DNA of 64,000 bases, taken from positions 7,862 to 71,861 of the forward strand of contig JAWKHI010000038.1 of assembly GCA_041394885.1 (NCBI GenBank), written 5' to 3'. This stretch comes from DSOI01 sp041394885. GTDB lineage: Bacteria; Acidobacteriota; Terriglobia; Bryobacterales; Bryobacteraceae. Below the pieces are notes generated by a model. It did not search any database, was not told where the DNA came from, and saw only the letters and a program-made list of their open reading frames with translations. A program made the translations under genes and the position numbers. Below, one piece after another: positions 50,657 through 59,107 of this stretch. The first letter of the stretch is position 1; each line of letters begins with the position of its first letter.

Positions 50657-50752
50657 AGAGTGTCCGGTAGCATAGCGTCCGGATATTTCGACTCTATGGC
50701 GGCGACATGAATATCGCGTTGCGCGGGAAGGCGCAGCGACGCGTCTGTTCGA

Positions 50753-51517
50753 CTAATGCCAGATGTAGCCGCCGTCGACCATGAGGTCGGCAGCGGTGAT
50801 GAAGCTCGCTTCGTCGGAGGCGAGAAACAGAGCGGCGTTGGCCACCTCCACCGGTTCGCCCAGCCGGTTGAGCATATGCTTGGGCGCCGCGGCGGCGGCC
50901 CATTGTTCGAAGGTGAGGCCGAGACGCTCGATTTCGCGAAACGAGGCGCTCGTGACGATGCAGCCCGGGCACACCGAATTGACGCGCACGTTAAACGGAG
51001 CCAGGTCCAGCGCCATGCAGCGGGTGAGCGTCATCAACGCTCCTTTACTCGCGTTGTAAGTGGCGAAGTTAGGCTGCGCGATCACGCCGCTCATCGACGC
51101 GATGTTGACGATCGACCCCTTGCCGCTTGCCTTCAGATGCGGGATGGCGTGCTTGCAGACGTTGGCGGTGCCCACCACGTTCACGCCGAGCACCCGGTTC
51201 CAATCCGCGGTTGTTGCCTGCTCCACGTTCAACTGTGTGAAGTTGGCCGCGTTGTTCACCAGGATGTCGATCTTGCCGTACGCCTCCATCGCGCCCGCGG
51301 CGATGCGCGCCGTTTCCTCTTCTCTCGAGATGTCGGCGACCACCAACTCCGCCTGCCCGCCGGCCGCGCGAACCTTCTCCACGATCTTGCGGCCATTGGC
51401 GCCATCCACGTCGTTCAGCAGCAGGCGCGCTCCCTCTTCGACAAAACGCAGGGCGATGGCTTCGCCGATGCCGGCGCCGGCGCCGGTGACGATGGCTACT
51501 TTGTCAGCAAGACGCAT
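50753..51517 (-). CDS. Short-chain dehydrogenase/reductase
   Basis: The product is 254 aa, a classical SDR. The N-terminal cofactor motif is VTGAGAGIGEAIALRF, the NNAAN follows, and the active-site Ser-Tyr-Lys is in SMSGVIAQPNFATYNASKGAL (Tyr-x-x-x-Lys). An acidic residue at the end of the second strand (NDVDG) favours NAD over NADP. The substrate is unknown. The gene lies just downstream of the Na+/H+ antiporter, with 21 bp between them, and shares its strand. Confidence 0.92.
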   Translation of the reverse strand: MRLADKVAIVTGAGAGIGEAIALRFVEEGARLLLNDVDGANGRKIVEKVRAAGGQAELVVADISREEETARIAAGAMEAYGKIDILVNNAANFTQLNVEQATTADWNRVLGVNVVGTANVCKHAIPHLKASGKGSIVNIASMSGVIAQPNFATYNASKGALMTLTRCMALDLAPFNVRVNSVCPGCIVTSASFREIERLGLTFEQWAAAAAPKHMLNRLGEPVEVANAALFLASDEASFITAADLMVDGGYIWH

Positions 51518-51538
51518 AGACGGCTAGCGTACCATGGC

Positions 51539-53101
51539 TCAGGACTCGTGTCCGGCGGCGGAAAGTTCATCCCTCTCCCGGGCGGCCTCCGCCAGCAGGT
51601 GCTCGCCCGTTTGGGGCGAAATCACGCCGCCGATGACGGCGCGTTGCAACGACGCGCGCCGCGCTTCAATCATCCTCTTACGGGCCATGCGCTCTTCTTC
51701 TTCCACCAGCGCCGGTTTGGCCGATTGCATCACGGCAATGTCGGAGGCGAGCGACCGGACCCGTTCGGAGAGTTCGCCTGCCAGTTCGTCGTGAACGGCC
51801 GGTGAGATGGTCCGCGCCTCCAGGAGGCTATCGAGTTCGCGCCCCGCGGCATTGAAGGCAAGTTGGCGCGCTTTGAGCAGGGCGTATTCGTCTTCGCCCT
51901 GCTCGATCAAATTCAGCCGCCGCAGCAGCGGCTTCATCGTCAGCCCCTGCACCACGATGGAAAACGCCACCACGCCGAAAGTCATCGTCAGCAGCAACGG
52001 CCGCTGCTCAAAGCTCTGCGGCAAGCTGAGAGCGAGCGCGATGGAGACGCTGCCGTGCAACCCGCCCCACACCAGCACGTGCTGCCAGGCGACGGGAATC
52101 GGGTCCGTATAGCGGTTGGCCAAAGGCGTTAGCAGGTACACCACGAGGATCCGGCCGAGCAAAACGGCGCCGGTGGCGATGGCGATCAGCCACCACGATT
52201 CGAGCATTTCAGCGATGTGAACCTCGATCCCCATGAGCAGAAAAACCATCGAGTTGATCACGAAGGCGGCGTATTCCCAGAACGACCATAGCGCGACGCG
52301 GGTCCGCGCGCTCATGCCGAACAGCGCGCCGTAGTTGCCCACCATCAATCCGGCGGCCACGGTGGCGATGACGCCCGACACATGCAGGTGCTCGGCCATC
52401 AGGTAGGATCCATACGCCAGGATGGTGGTGAGGGTGATCTCGATCCGTGGTTCATCCACCTGCGCGGTGATCTTGCTGGCGACGTAGCCGAGAATCAGGC
52501 CGAGAGCGAGGCCGCCGAACGCCACCACGATGAAATGCCGGATACCTTCCACCGCGCTCAGGTGTCCGGTGACGATCCCTGCGAGAATCACCTGAAACAC
52601 CACCGCCGCGGTGCCATCGTTGAACAGACTTTCGCCTTCCACGATCACGGCGAGCCGCTTCTTCACTCCCAGATCGCGGAACAGGGCGATGACCGAGATC
52701 GGATCGGTGGCGCTGATCAGCGCGCCAAACAAGAGAGCCACGAGGATATTGAGCCCCAGCGCCTGGTGGACGGCGTATCCGGTGATGGCGGTGGCGGCGG
52801 CCACGCCTACGATGGCCAGCAGCAGGATCGGCCACATGTTCTCCTTGAGATGCCGCACGTCGATATTGATCGCCGACTCAAACAGCAGCCCTGGCAGAAA
52901 GAGCACGAAGATGATTTCCGGAGTGAGCAGTTGGTGTCCGCCGGCGATTTCCTGGATCGGAACGTGAAACAAGTCAATGCCGAATCCAGCGAAAACCAGC
53001 GCAATTGTGTAGGGAATCTTCAGCCGGCTGGTTATGAGTGCTACCAGGGAAACGGCAATGAGCAAGACCAGAACCAATTCGACAGCGGCAGCAGTGGACA
53101 T
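51539..53101 (-). CDS. Na+/H+ antiporter, CPA1 family
   Basis: The product is 520 aa. About 12 membrane helices fill residues 5-400, with the family's FLPGLLFESAINID, SATDPISVIALFRDLGVKKRL and EGESLFNDGTAAVVF (the Asp pair of the ion site is in this part). VWGGLHGSVSIALALSLP is in the late transmembrane core. The C-terminus (about 420-520) is a soluble helical extension of a type common in bacterial NhaP-like antiporters. It exchanges Na+ for protons and should help with pH and salt. Confidence 0.92.
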   Translation of the reverse strand: MSTAAAVELVLVLLIAVSLVALITSRLKIPYTIALVFAGFGIDLFHVPIQEIAGGHQLLTPEIIFVLFLPGLLFESAINIDVRHLKENMWPILLLAIVGVAAATAITGYAVHQALGLNILVALLFGALISATDPISVIALFRDLGVKKRLAVIVEGESLFNDGTAAVVFQVILAGIVTGHLSAVEGIRHFIVVAFGGLALGLILGYVASKITAQVDEPRIEITLTTILAYGSYLMAEHLHVSGVIATVAAGLMVGNYGALFGMSARTRVALWSFWEYAAFVINSMVFLLMGIEVHIAEMLESWWLIAIATGAVLLGRILVVYLLTPLANRYTDPIPVAWQHVLVWGGLHGSVSIALALSLPQSFEQRPLLLTMTFGVVAFSIVVQGLTMKPLLRRLNLIEQGEDEYALLKARQLAFNAAGRELDSLLEARTISPAVHDELAGELSERVRSLASDIAVMQSAKPALVEEEERMARKRMIEARRASLQRAVIGGVISPQTGEHLLAEAARERDELSAAGHES

Positions 53102-53133
53102 CCTTTGCCATAATAAAGGGTTCGGCGATACAC

Positions 53134-54978
53134 ATGCCCGAACCGACTACTCCCGCCGATCCGCAACCGTTGCCGACTTTCGCCCCCACCAGCGATCTGG
53201 TGGTGGATACGCGCGAGCCAGTGGAGATCAAGCCGCTGGATTCGGCTACGCTGCACCGCCTCGGTGAATTGCCGGCGACGGCCATATGCGGCAACGACAT
53301 CACGTCCTCTTGCCTCTACGTGGCCGCGCTCAGCGCGCTCTACGCCGGCAAATACGCGCCGGTGGCGCTGCTGCTGGTGGCCGCGGTGCTGTACCTTTAC
53401 CGTTGGGTCTACGCCGAGGTGGGTGACGCGCTGCCGCTCAACGGCGGCGCCTACAACTGCCTGCTGAACACCACCAGTAAGTTCCGGGCTTCCATGGCGG
53501 CGTGCATGACGATCCTTTCGTACGTGGCCACGGCCGTTATTTCGGCCGGCGAGGCGATGCACTACGCCAAGAACCTCTTCCCTCCCCTGCCCACGTTCGA
53601 GGCCACCGTCGCTCTGCTCGGGCTGTTCGCGTTTCTCAACATCATCGGCATCAGCGAATCGGCGATGGTGGCGGTGGGCATTTTTCTGTTCCACCTGTTC
53701 ACTCTGGTCCTGTTTTGCGTGATCGGCGGCCTGTCGATCCTTCGCGATCCTTCGGTGCTGGCGGCCAACTGGTCAGCGCCGGCGGAGACCGACATCGTGA
53801 CGGCGCTGTTTTTCGGATTCGCCGCCGCGCTGCTGGGCATCAGCGGCTTTGAAAGCTCCGCCAACTTCATCGAAGAGCAAGAGGACGGCGTTTTTCCCAA
53901 GACGCTGCGCAACATGTGGGTGGCGGTGAGTGTATTTAACCCGCTCATCTGCTTTCTGGTTTTGGGCGTTCTGCCGCTCGCGGTAATGAAGGAGCATAGC
54001 GAAGATCTGCTCGCGTTCTCCGGCGGCGTGATGGCTGGCGGATGGTTCAAGACGCTGGTTTCGGTGGATGCCACGCTGGTGCTATCGGGCGCGGTGTTGA
54101 CGTCGTTCGTCGGCACCACGGGGCTGGTGAGACGTCTAACGCTCGACCGCTGCCTTCCGCAGTTCCTGCTGAAGGAAAACAAGTGGCGCAGGACCACCCA
54201 CCGCATCATTCTGGCGTTCTTCGCACTGTGCGCATCCATTCTGGTGGCCACCCGTGGCGACTTGAAGACATTGGCTGGCGTCTACACAATCTCGTTTCTG
54301 GGCGTGATGAGCCTGTTCGCGGTGGGCAACATGCTTCTCAAAGTCAACCGGCGTGAACTCCCCCGGCGGTTCCGCGCCGGATGGGGAACGGCGGCACTGG
54401 CGCTGCTGGCCACCGTGGTGGGCCTGATCGGAAACATCACGCTGAACCCGGCCTATTTCACGGTTTTTCTCAGCTATTTCATCCCGACCGCGGCGGTGAT
54501 CTCGGCCATGCTGTGGCGCACCACGATCCTGCGCGGCGTCCTGTTCGTGGTGCGTTCTTCGGTGGACCTGCTGAACAAGTACAACCGCCGGATGAGCGCG
54601 GCGATCATCAACAAGATCGACGAAATCAACAGTCAGGGAATCGTGTTTTTTTCCAAGGGCGATTCGCGCAAAACACTCAATGAAGCAATGCTCTACGTGC
54701 GCAACAACGAGATGACGAAACGGCTCAAGGTCGTCCACATCTACGATCGCGAAGAAGACATTCCCCCGCAACTGGGTCACGACCTGGCTTTTCTCGACGA
54801 AGTCTATCCGGAGATCAAAGTGGAGTTCATCACCGTGCGCGGCAAATTCGGACCTGACATCATCGAGCGCCTCAGCCGCGAGTGGAGCATCGCCAAGAAC
54901 TACATGTTCATCGGTTCGCCGTCGGGGCGGCTTCCCTACCGGCTCAGCGAACTGGGCGGCGTCCGGCTGATCATATAG
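53134..54978 (+). CDS. APC-family permease with C-terminal UspA-like domain
   Basis: The product is 614 aa. The first 45 residues are Pro/Thr-rich, then about 12 membrane helices form an amino-acid-polyamine-cation permease core, starting with GNDITSSCLYVAALSALYAGKYAP, then FESSANFIEEQEDGVFPKTL as the conserved loop, and VLTSFVGTTGLVRRL. After about residue 500 comes a soluble region (LKVVHIYDREEDIP ... KFGPDIIERLSREWSIAKNYMF) resembling UspA. The substrate is unknown. It ends 2 bp before polA, so polA may be cotranscribed. Confidence 0.9.
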   Translation: MPEPTTPADPQPLPTFAPTSDLVVDTREPVEIKPLDSATLHRLGELPATAICGNDITSSCLYVAALSALYAGKYAPVALLLVAAVLYLYRWVYAEVGDALPLNGGAYNCLLNTTSKFRASMAACMTILSYVATAVISAGEAMHYAKNLFPPLPTFEATVALLGLFAFLNIIGISESAMVAVGIFLFHLFTLVLFCVIGGLSILRDPSVLAANWSAPAETDIVTALFFGFAAALLGISGFESSANFIEEQEDGVFPKTLRNMWVAVSVFNPLICFLVLGVLPLAVMKEHSEDLLAFSGGVMAGGWFKTLVSVDATLVLSGAVLTSFVGTTGLVRRLTLDRCLPQFLLKENKWRRTTHRIILAFFALCASILVATRGDLKTLAGVYTISFLGVMSLFAVGNMLLKVNRRELPRRFRAGWGTAALALLATVVGLIGNITLNPAYFTVFLSYFIPTAAVISAMLWRTTILRGVLFVVRSSVDLLNKYNRRMSAAIINKIDEINSQGIVFFSKGDSRKTLNEAMLYVRNNEMTKRLKVVHIYDREEDIPPQLGHDLAFLDEVYPEIKVEFITVRGKFGPDIIERLSREWSIAKNYMFIGSPSGRLPYRLSELGGVRLII

Positions 54979-54980
54979 GG

Positions 54981-57536
54981 ATGCCGCGGCCCCGCCTGTT
55001 TCTCATCGACACCTTCGGATACGTCTTCCGGGCGTTTCACGCCAGGGCGCGCAGCGGCGCGCCGCCCATGCGTACCTCAACCGGACTACCCACCGAGGCC
55101 GTGTTCATCTTCAACAACATGGTGAAGAAGCTGCGCGCCACCCACAAGCCGGACTTCGTGGCCGCTATCTTCGAAAGCGACGGCCCCACGCTCCGGGAGC
55201 AGGAATTCAGTCAGTACAAAGCCAACCGGGCGCCCACTCCACCCGAGTTGCTGCAGCAGGTGCCTTACGTCCGGCGGCTACTCGAAGCGCTCCGCGTTCC
55301 CGTGATCGAGTATCCCGGCTACGAAGCCGACGACGTGATCGGAACCCTTTCCCGCAAGGCCGCCGAACGCGGTTACGAGGTGGTCATCGTCTCGAGCGAC
55401 AAGGACCTGCTCCAACTGGTGAACGAAAGCGTCTCGATGCTGAACCCCGCCAAGGACGACGAATGGTACGACGCTGCCAAAGTGGAAGAGTTTCTCGGGG
55501 TGCGCCCGGATCAAGTGGCGGACCTGCTCGCACTGAAGGGCGACGCGGTCGACAACATTCCCGGTGCTCCCGGTATCGGCGACAAAGGCGCCCGGGACCT
55601 CATCCAGCGATTCGGATCGGTGGAAGCGGCGATGGAGCACGCCGCGGAAGTAGAGCGCCGCAGCTATCGTGAAAGCCTGCAAAACAACCGTGAGCAAATC
55701 GAACTCAGCAAGCGGCTGGCGATCGTCACGACCGATTTGCCCGTCGAATACGACTGGGCGCAGACGGCGGCGCATGAGCCGTCGCTCGACGATCTGCGGC
55801 AGGTCTACAGCGAACTCGAGTTTTTCAGCCAACTCAAGGAACTGAAGCCGGCCGCCTCTGCGGCGCCGTGGGAGTTGAAGCAGTTGGGGTCCGCGGAAGA
55901 ATTGACTGCATGGCTGCCCGAACACGGCCCGATCGCGGTGATGTTCGGGGCAGAGGGCGAAGGCCTCTTGCGGCAGACGCGGCTCGGGCTGGCAGCGCGC
56001 GAGGGCGAGGGGGTGAGTCTTGACCCCGATTGGGCTCGGGCCGTGCTGGGAGACCCCGCCCGGCCGAAGATCGCGCATGACTCCAAGGCACTACGCGTGG
56101 CGCTCGCCGGCGCGGGGATCGAACTGGCTGGCGAGATCGACGACCTGCTGCTGTACGAATTCCTGCTTGCAGCAGACCCTGCGTCCTGCTCGCTCGCCGT
56201 GATCGCCGGCAAGTACCTGGACCGGACGCTGGGACATTCGATCGAGGAGTCCGCCGCGGCCGCTTTTGCCGCCGCTGGCCCGCTGCGGAGTCTGGTGGAA
56301 AAGGCCGGACTGCAGCAGCTTTATCGAGAAATCGACCTGCCGCTGATGCCGGTGCTGGCACGCATGGAGACCACCGGTATTCGGATCGATCCGGCCGCGC
56401 TTCATGATCTGCATGAACGCCTCGAGACCGAAATCGAACGATTGTCGGGCGAGATCTACGCCGAGGCCAAGCAGACGTTCAACATCAATTCACCCCAGCA
56501 ATTAGGCAAGGTTCTGTTCGAGGACATGGGGCTTCCGCCGCCCAACTCGCGCGGCAAGACGAAGAACTACAGCACGGCTCACGATGTGCTCGAATTGCTG
56601 GCGGAAGGCTATCCGATCGTGCGTCTGGTGCTCGAATTCCGGCAGGCTTCGAAACTCAAGTCGACCTACGTCGACGCGCTGCCCGCTCTCGTCGACCCGG
56701 CTACGCGCCGCCTGCACACGACATTCAATCCAGCCGGCGCGGCCACCGGACGGTTGTCGTCGTCAAACCCGAACCTGCAGAACATCCCCATCCGGACGGA
56801 GTTGGGCAGAGAGATTCGCGCCGCGTTCGTTCCCCGCGAGGGATGGAAACTGGTGGTGGCCGACTATTCGCAGATCGAGTTGCGCCTGCTGGCGCACTTC
56901 TCCGGGGACGCGGTGCTGCTGGACGCGTTTCGCCGCGAGGAAGACATCCACACCCGCACCGCGGCGGAGGTGTTCGGCGTGATGCCGTTGATGGTCTCGC
57001 CGGAGATGCGGCGCGACGCCAAGGCCGTCAACTTCGGCATCGTGTACGGACTGAGCGCCTTCGGGCTGGCCGGTCAACTTGGCATATCGCGTGCCGAAGC
57101 CGAACGCTACATCAAGGCTTACTTCGAGCGCTACTCGGGAGTGAAGAAGTTCATCGAGGAGACCATCGCGCGGGTGCGGGAGACGGGCGCCACGCGGACG
57201 CTGTTCGGACGTGTCCGGCCCATCCCCGATATCAACGCCCGCAACCCCAACGCCCGCGGCTTTGCCGAGCGAACGGCCGTGAATACGCCGCTCCAGGGCA
57301 CGGCCGCGGACCTGATCAAGATCGCGATGATCGCCATCGACCGGCGGTTGCGCGAAAGCGGGTCCCGCGCGGCGATGTTGCTGCAGGTGCATGACGAACT
57401 GGTTTTCGAGGCTCCGCCGGAGGAAGTGAGCGCGCTCTCCGCACTGGTTAAGCATGAGATGCAGTCGGCGTGCAAGCTGGAAGTTCCCTTGGTGGCCGAG
57501 GTCAGTTCGGGGGATAATTGGCGGGATGCGAAATAG
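54981..57536 (+). CDS. polA: DNA polymerase I
   Basis: The product is 851 aa from ATG 54981. The N-terminal 5'-nuclease domain (1-300) has FLIDTFGYVFRAFHA, PGYEADDVIGTLS, VSSDKDLLQLV and DNIPGAPGIGDKGARDLI. The middle (about 310-470) is the 3'-5' exonuclease fold, but I find no DxE motif, so proofreading is probably lost. The polymerase domain (about 480-851) has VVADYSQIELRLLAHFSGD, RRDAKAVNFGIVYGLSAFGLA and LLQVHDELVFE. It fills gaps in repair and removes Okazaki primers. The 3' end overlaps the cyclophilin gene by 11 bp. Confidence 0.96.
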   Translation: MPRPRLFLIDTFGYVFRAFHARARSGAPPMRTSTGLPTEAVFIFNNMVKKLRATHKPDFVAAIFESDGPTLREQEFSQYKANRAPTPPELLQQVPYVRRLLEALRVPVIEYPGYEADDVIGTLSRKAAERGYEVVIVSSDKDLLQLVNESVSMLNPAKDDEWYDAAKVEEFLGVRPDQVADLLALKGDAVDNIPGAPGIGDKGARDLIQRFGSVEAAMEHAAEVERRSYRESLQNNREQIELSKRLAIVTTDLPVEYDWAQTAAHEPSLDDLRQVYSELEFFSQLKELKPAASAAPWELKQLGSAEELTAWLPEHGPIAVMFGAEGEGLLRQTRLGLAAREGEGVSLDPDWARAVLGDPARPKIAHDSKALRVALAGAGIELAGEIDDLLLYEFLLAADPASCSLAVIAGKYLDRTLGHSIEESAAAAFAAAGPLRSLVEKAGLQQLYREIDLPLMPVLARMETTGIRIDPAALHDLHERLETEIERLSGEIYAEAKQTFNINSPQQLGKVLFEDMGLPPPNSRGKTKNYSTAHDVLELLAEGYPIVRLVLEFRQASKLKSTYVDALPALVDPATRRLHTTFNPAGAATGRLSSSNPNLQNIPIRTELGREIRAAFVPREGWKLVVADYSQIELRLLAHFSGDAVLLDAFRREEDIHTRTAAEVFGVMPLMVSPEMRRDAKAVNFGIVYGLSAFGLAGQLGISRAEAERYIKAYFERYSGVKKFIEETIARVRETGATRTLFGRVRPIPDINARNPNARGFAERTAVNTPLQGTAADLIKIAMIAIDRRLRESGSRAAMLLQVHDELVFEAPPEEVSALSALVKHEMQSACKLEVPLVAEVSSGDNWRDAK

Positions 57537-58167
57537 GATCGCCGTCGCGGCGCTGCTCGCACTGGCCGGATGCGGAAGCACGGTCGACAAGACGGCGGAA
57601 AAGAAGGCGCCCGCGGAGGTGAAGAAGGCGCCGCCGCCGGCCGAGTATCGGGTGAAGCTCGAGACCACCAAGGGAGACATCGTCATCGCGGTGAAGCGTG
57701 AATGGGCTCCGCTCGGGGCCGATCATTTCCATCGCCTGGTAACATCCGGTTTCTACGATGGCGTGAAGTTCCATCGCGTGTTGAAAAAGTTCATCGCGCA
57801 ATGGGGGATCAACGGCAATCCGCAAACGCACCAATTGTACGCGATGGTGCGCATCGCCGACGATCCGCCCAAGCGCAAGAACAAGCGGGGCACGGTCACT
57901 TTCGCCAAGATCGGCCCCAATTCGCGCACCACCGAGGTCTTCATCAACCTTCGCGACAACGCGCAACTCGACACAACGGGCTTCGCGCCGTTCGGCGAAG
58001 TGGTGGAGGGAATGGACGTGGCCGACACGCTGACCTACCTCTACGGCGATCTGGCTCCACGGGGAGCAGGCCCGGATCCGGTGAAGGCGCAGCAGGTGGG
58101 CAATGTCTACCTCGAGCGGGACTTTCCGCGCCTGGACGCGATCGAAAAAGCGTCCGTACTACCCTAG
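57526..58167 (+). CDS. Cyclophilin-type peptidyl-prolyl isomerase, lipoprotein
   Basis: The product is 213 aa. The lipobox LALAGCGS shows lipid anchoring, then a Lys/Pro/Ala-rich linker leads to a cyclophilin domain: VKLETTKGDIVIAVKREWAP, FYDGVKFHRVLKKFIAQWG (catalytic Arg in FHRV), GTVTFAKIGPNSRTTEVFINL and TTGFAPFGEVVEGMDVADTL. It helps fold exported proteins at the membrane. The start lies 11 bp inside polA. Confidence 0.92.
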   Translation: MRNRIAVAALLALAGCGSTVDKTAEKKAPAEVKKAPPPAEYRVKLETTKGDIVIAVKREWAPLGADHFHRLVTSGFYDGVKFHRVLKKFIAQWGINGNPQTHQLYAMVRIADDPPKRKNKRGTVTFAKIGPNSRTTEVFINLRDNAQLDTTGFAPFGEVVEGMDVADTLTYLYGDLAPRGAGPDPVKAQQVGNVYLERDFPRLDAIEKASVLP

Positions 58168-58209
58168 CAGCCGTCTCCTGGCGCGTCCGATAGAATTGGT
58201 GTCGAATCC

Positions 58210-59082
58210 GTGAGACCCTGGCGCAACAAACTGTACGTGATTATTTTCGAGCACGAAACATGGGGGGGCCGCGCCTTCGACGTCGCGCTGCTGTGGTGTA
58301 TCGTCGGCAGCGTGATGGCGGTGATGCTCGAGAGTGTGACGTCGATCCGGAACGCGCATGGGCCGCTGTTGCGATCGGTGGAGTGGGCGTTCACACTCCT
58401 GTTCACCGTCGAGTACGTGCTGCGGCTGGTGTCGATCGGGCGCCCTCTCCGCTACGTGTTCAGCCTGTTTGGGCTGGTGGATGTGCTGAGCGTGATCCCG
58501 ACCTACGCCAGCCTGCTGCTGCCCGGAGCGCAATCACTGCTGGTGTTGCGGGCGTTGCGTCTGTTGCGCGTATTCCGGATCCTGAAGCTGGGCGAGTACG
58601 TGGGAGAGGCGCATGTGTTGGCGCAGGCGCTGCGGGCAAGCCGGCAGAAGATCACCGTTTTCGTTTCCGCCGTGCTCACGATCGTGCTGATCGTGGGCGC
58701 GATGATGTATCTCATCGAAGGAGAGGAGCATGGATTCACTTCCATTCCGGTGAGTGTGTATTGGGCCGTGGTGACGATGACGACGGTGGGCTACGGCGAC
58801 ATCGCACCCCAGACGGTAGCGGGCCAAGTCCTGGCGTCGGCGCTGATGATCATCGGCTACGGTGTGATTGCCGTTCCTACCGGAATCGTGTCGGTGGAAC
58901 TGGCACAGGCGGTGCATGGTGGAGTTGGCGCCCAGACCTGCCCCGCATGCGCCTGCCAGGATCACGACGGCGACGCCAACTACTGCAAGCGCTGCGGCCA
59001 GGATTTGCGCGGCGGTGACTTATCCGAAAACAAATCGGCGGCGGCGTTCCAGCCTGGGATTGCCGGAACACCACCGCCGTGA
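58210..59082 (+). CDS. Voltage-gated-type potassium channel with C-terminal zinc ribbon
   Basis: The product is 290 aa from GTG 58210. It has a six-helix voltage-gated channel layout: S1-S3 by about residue 100, an S4 with regular arginines (LVLRALRLLRVFRILKLGEYV), and a pore loop with the selectivity filter TVGYGD. A soluble tail after S6 carries a zinc ribbon (CPACACQDHDGDANYCKRCG), unusual for such channels, which may bind a partner or metal. The stop sits inside a hairpin that serves the convergent CE18-like gene as terminator. Confidence 0.9.
   Translation: MRPWRNKLYVIIFEHETWGGRAFDVALLWCIVGSVMAVMLESVTSIRNAHGPLLRSVEWAFTLLFTVEYVLRLVSIGRPLRYVFSLFGLVDVLSVIPTYASLLLPGAQSLLVLRALRLLRVFRILKLGEYVGEAHVLAQALRASRQKITVFVSAVLTIVLIVGAMMYLIEGEEHGFTSIPVSVYWAVVTMTTVGYGDIAPQTVAGQVLASALMIIGYGVIAVPTGIVSVELAQAVHGGVGAQTCPACACQDHDGDANYCKRCGQDLRGGDLSENKSAAAFQPGIAGTPPP
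59037..59078 (-). terminator. Terminator of the first CE18-like gene
   Basis: On the minus strand a hairpin forms from 59078-59065 and 59050-59037 (GGCGGUGGUGUUCC with GGAACGCCGCCGCC; 14 positions, two G-U wobbles). It is followed by GATTTGTTTTC, a U-rich tail. It lies 30 bp beyond the CE18-like stop at 59108 and falls in the coding end of the convergent channel gene. Confidence 0.65.
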
Positions 59083-59107
59083 AGAGGAGAGTAGCAAAGA
59101 AAGCCGA

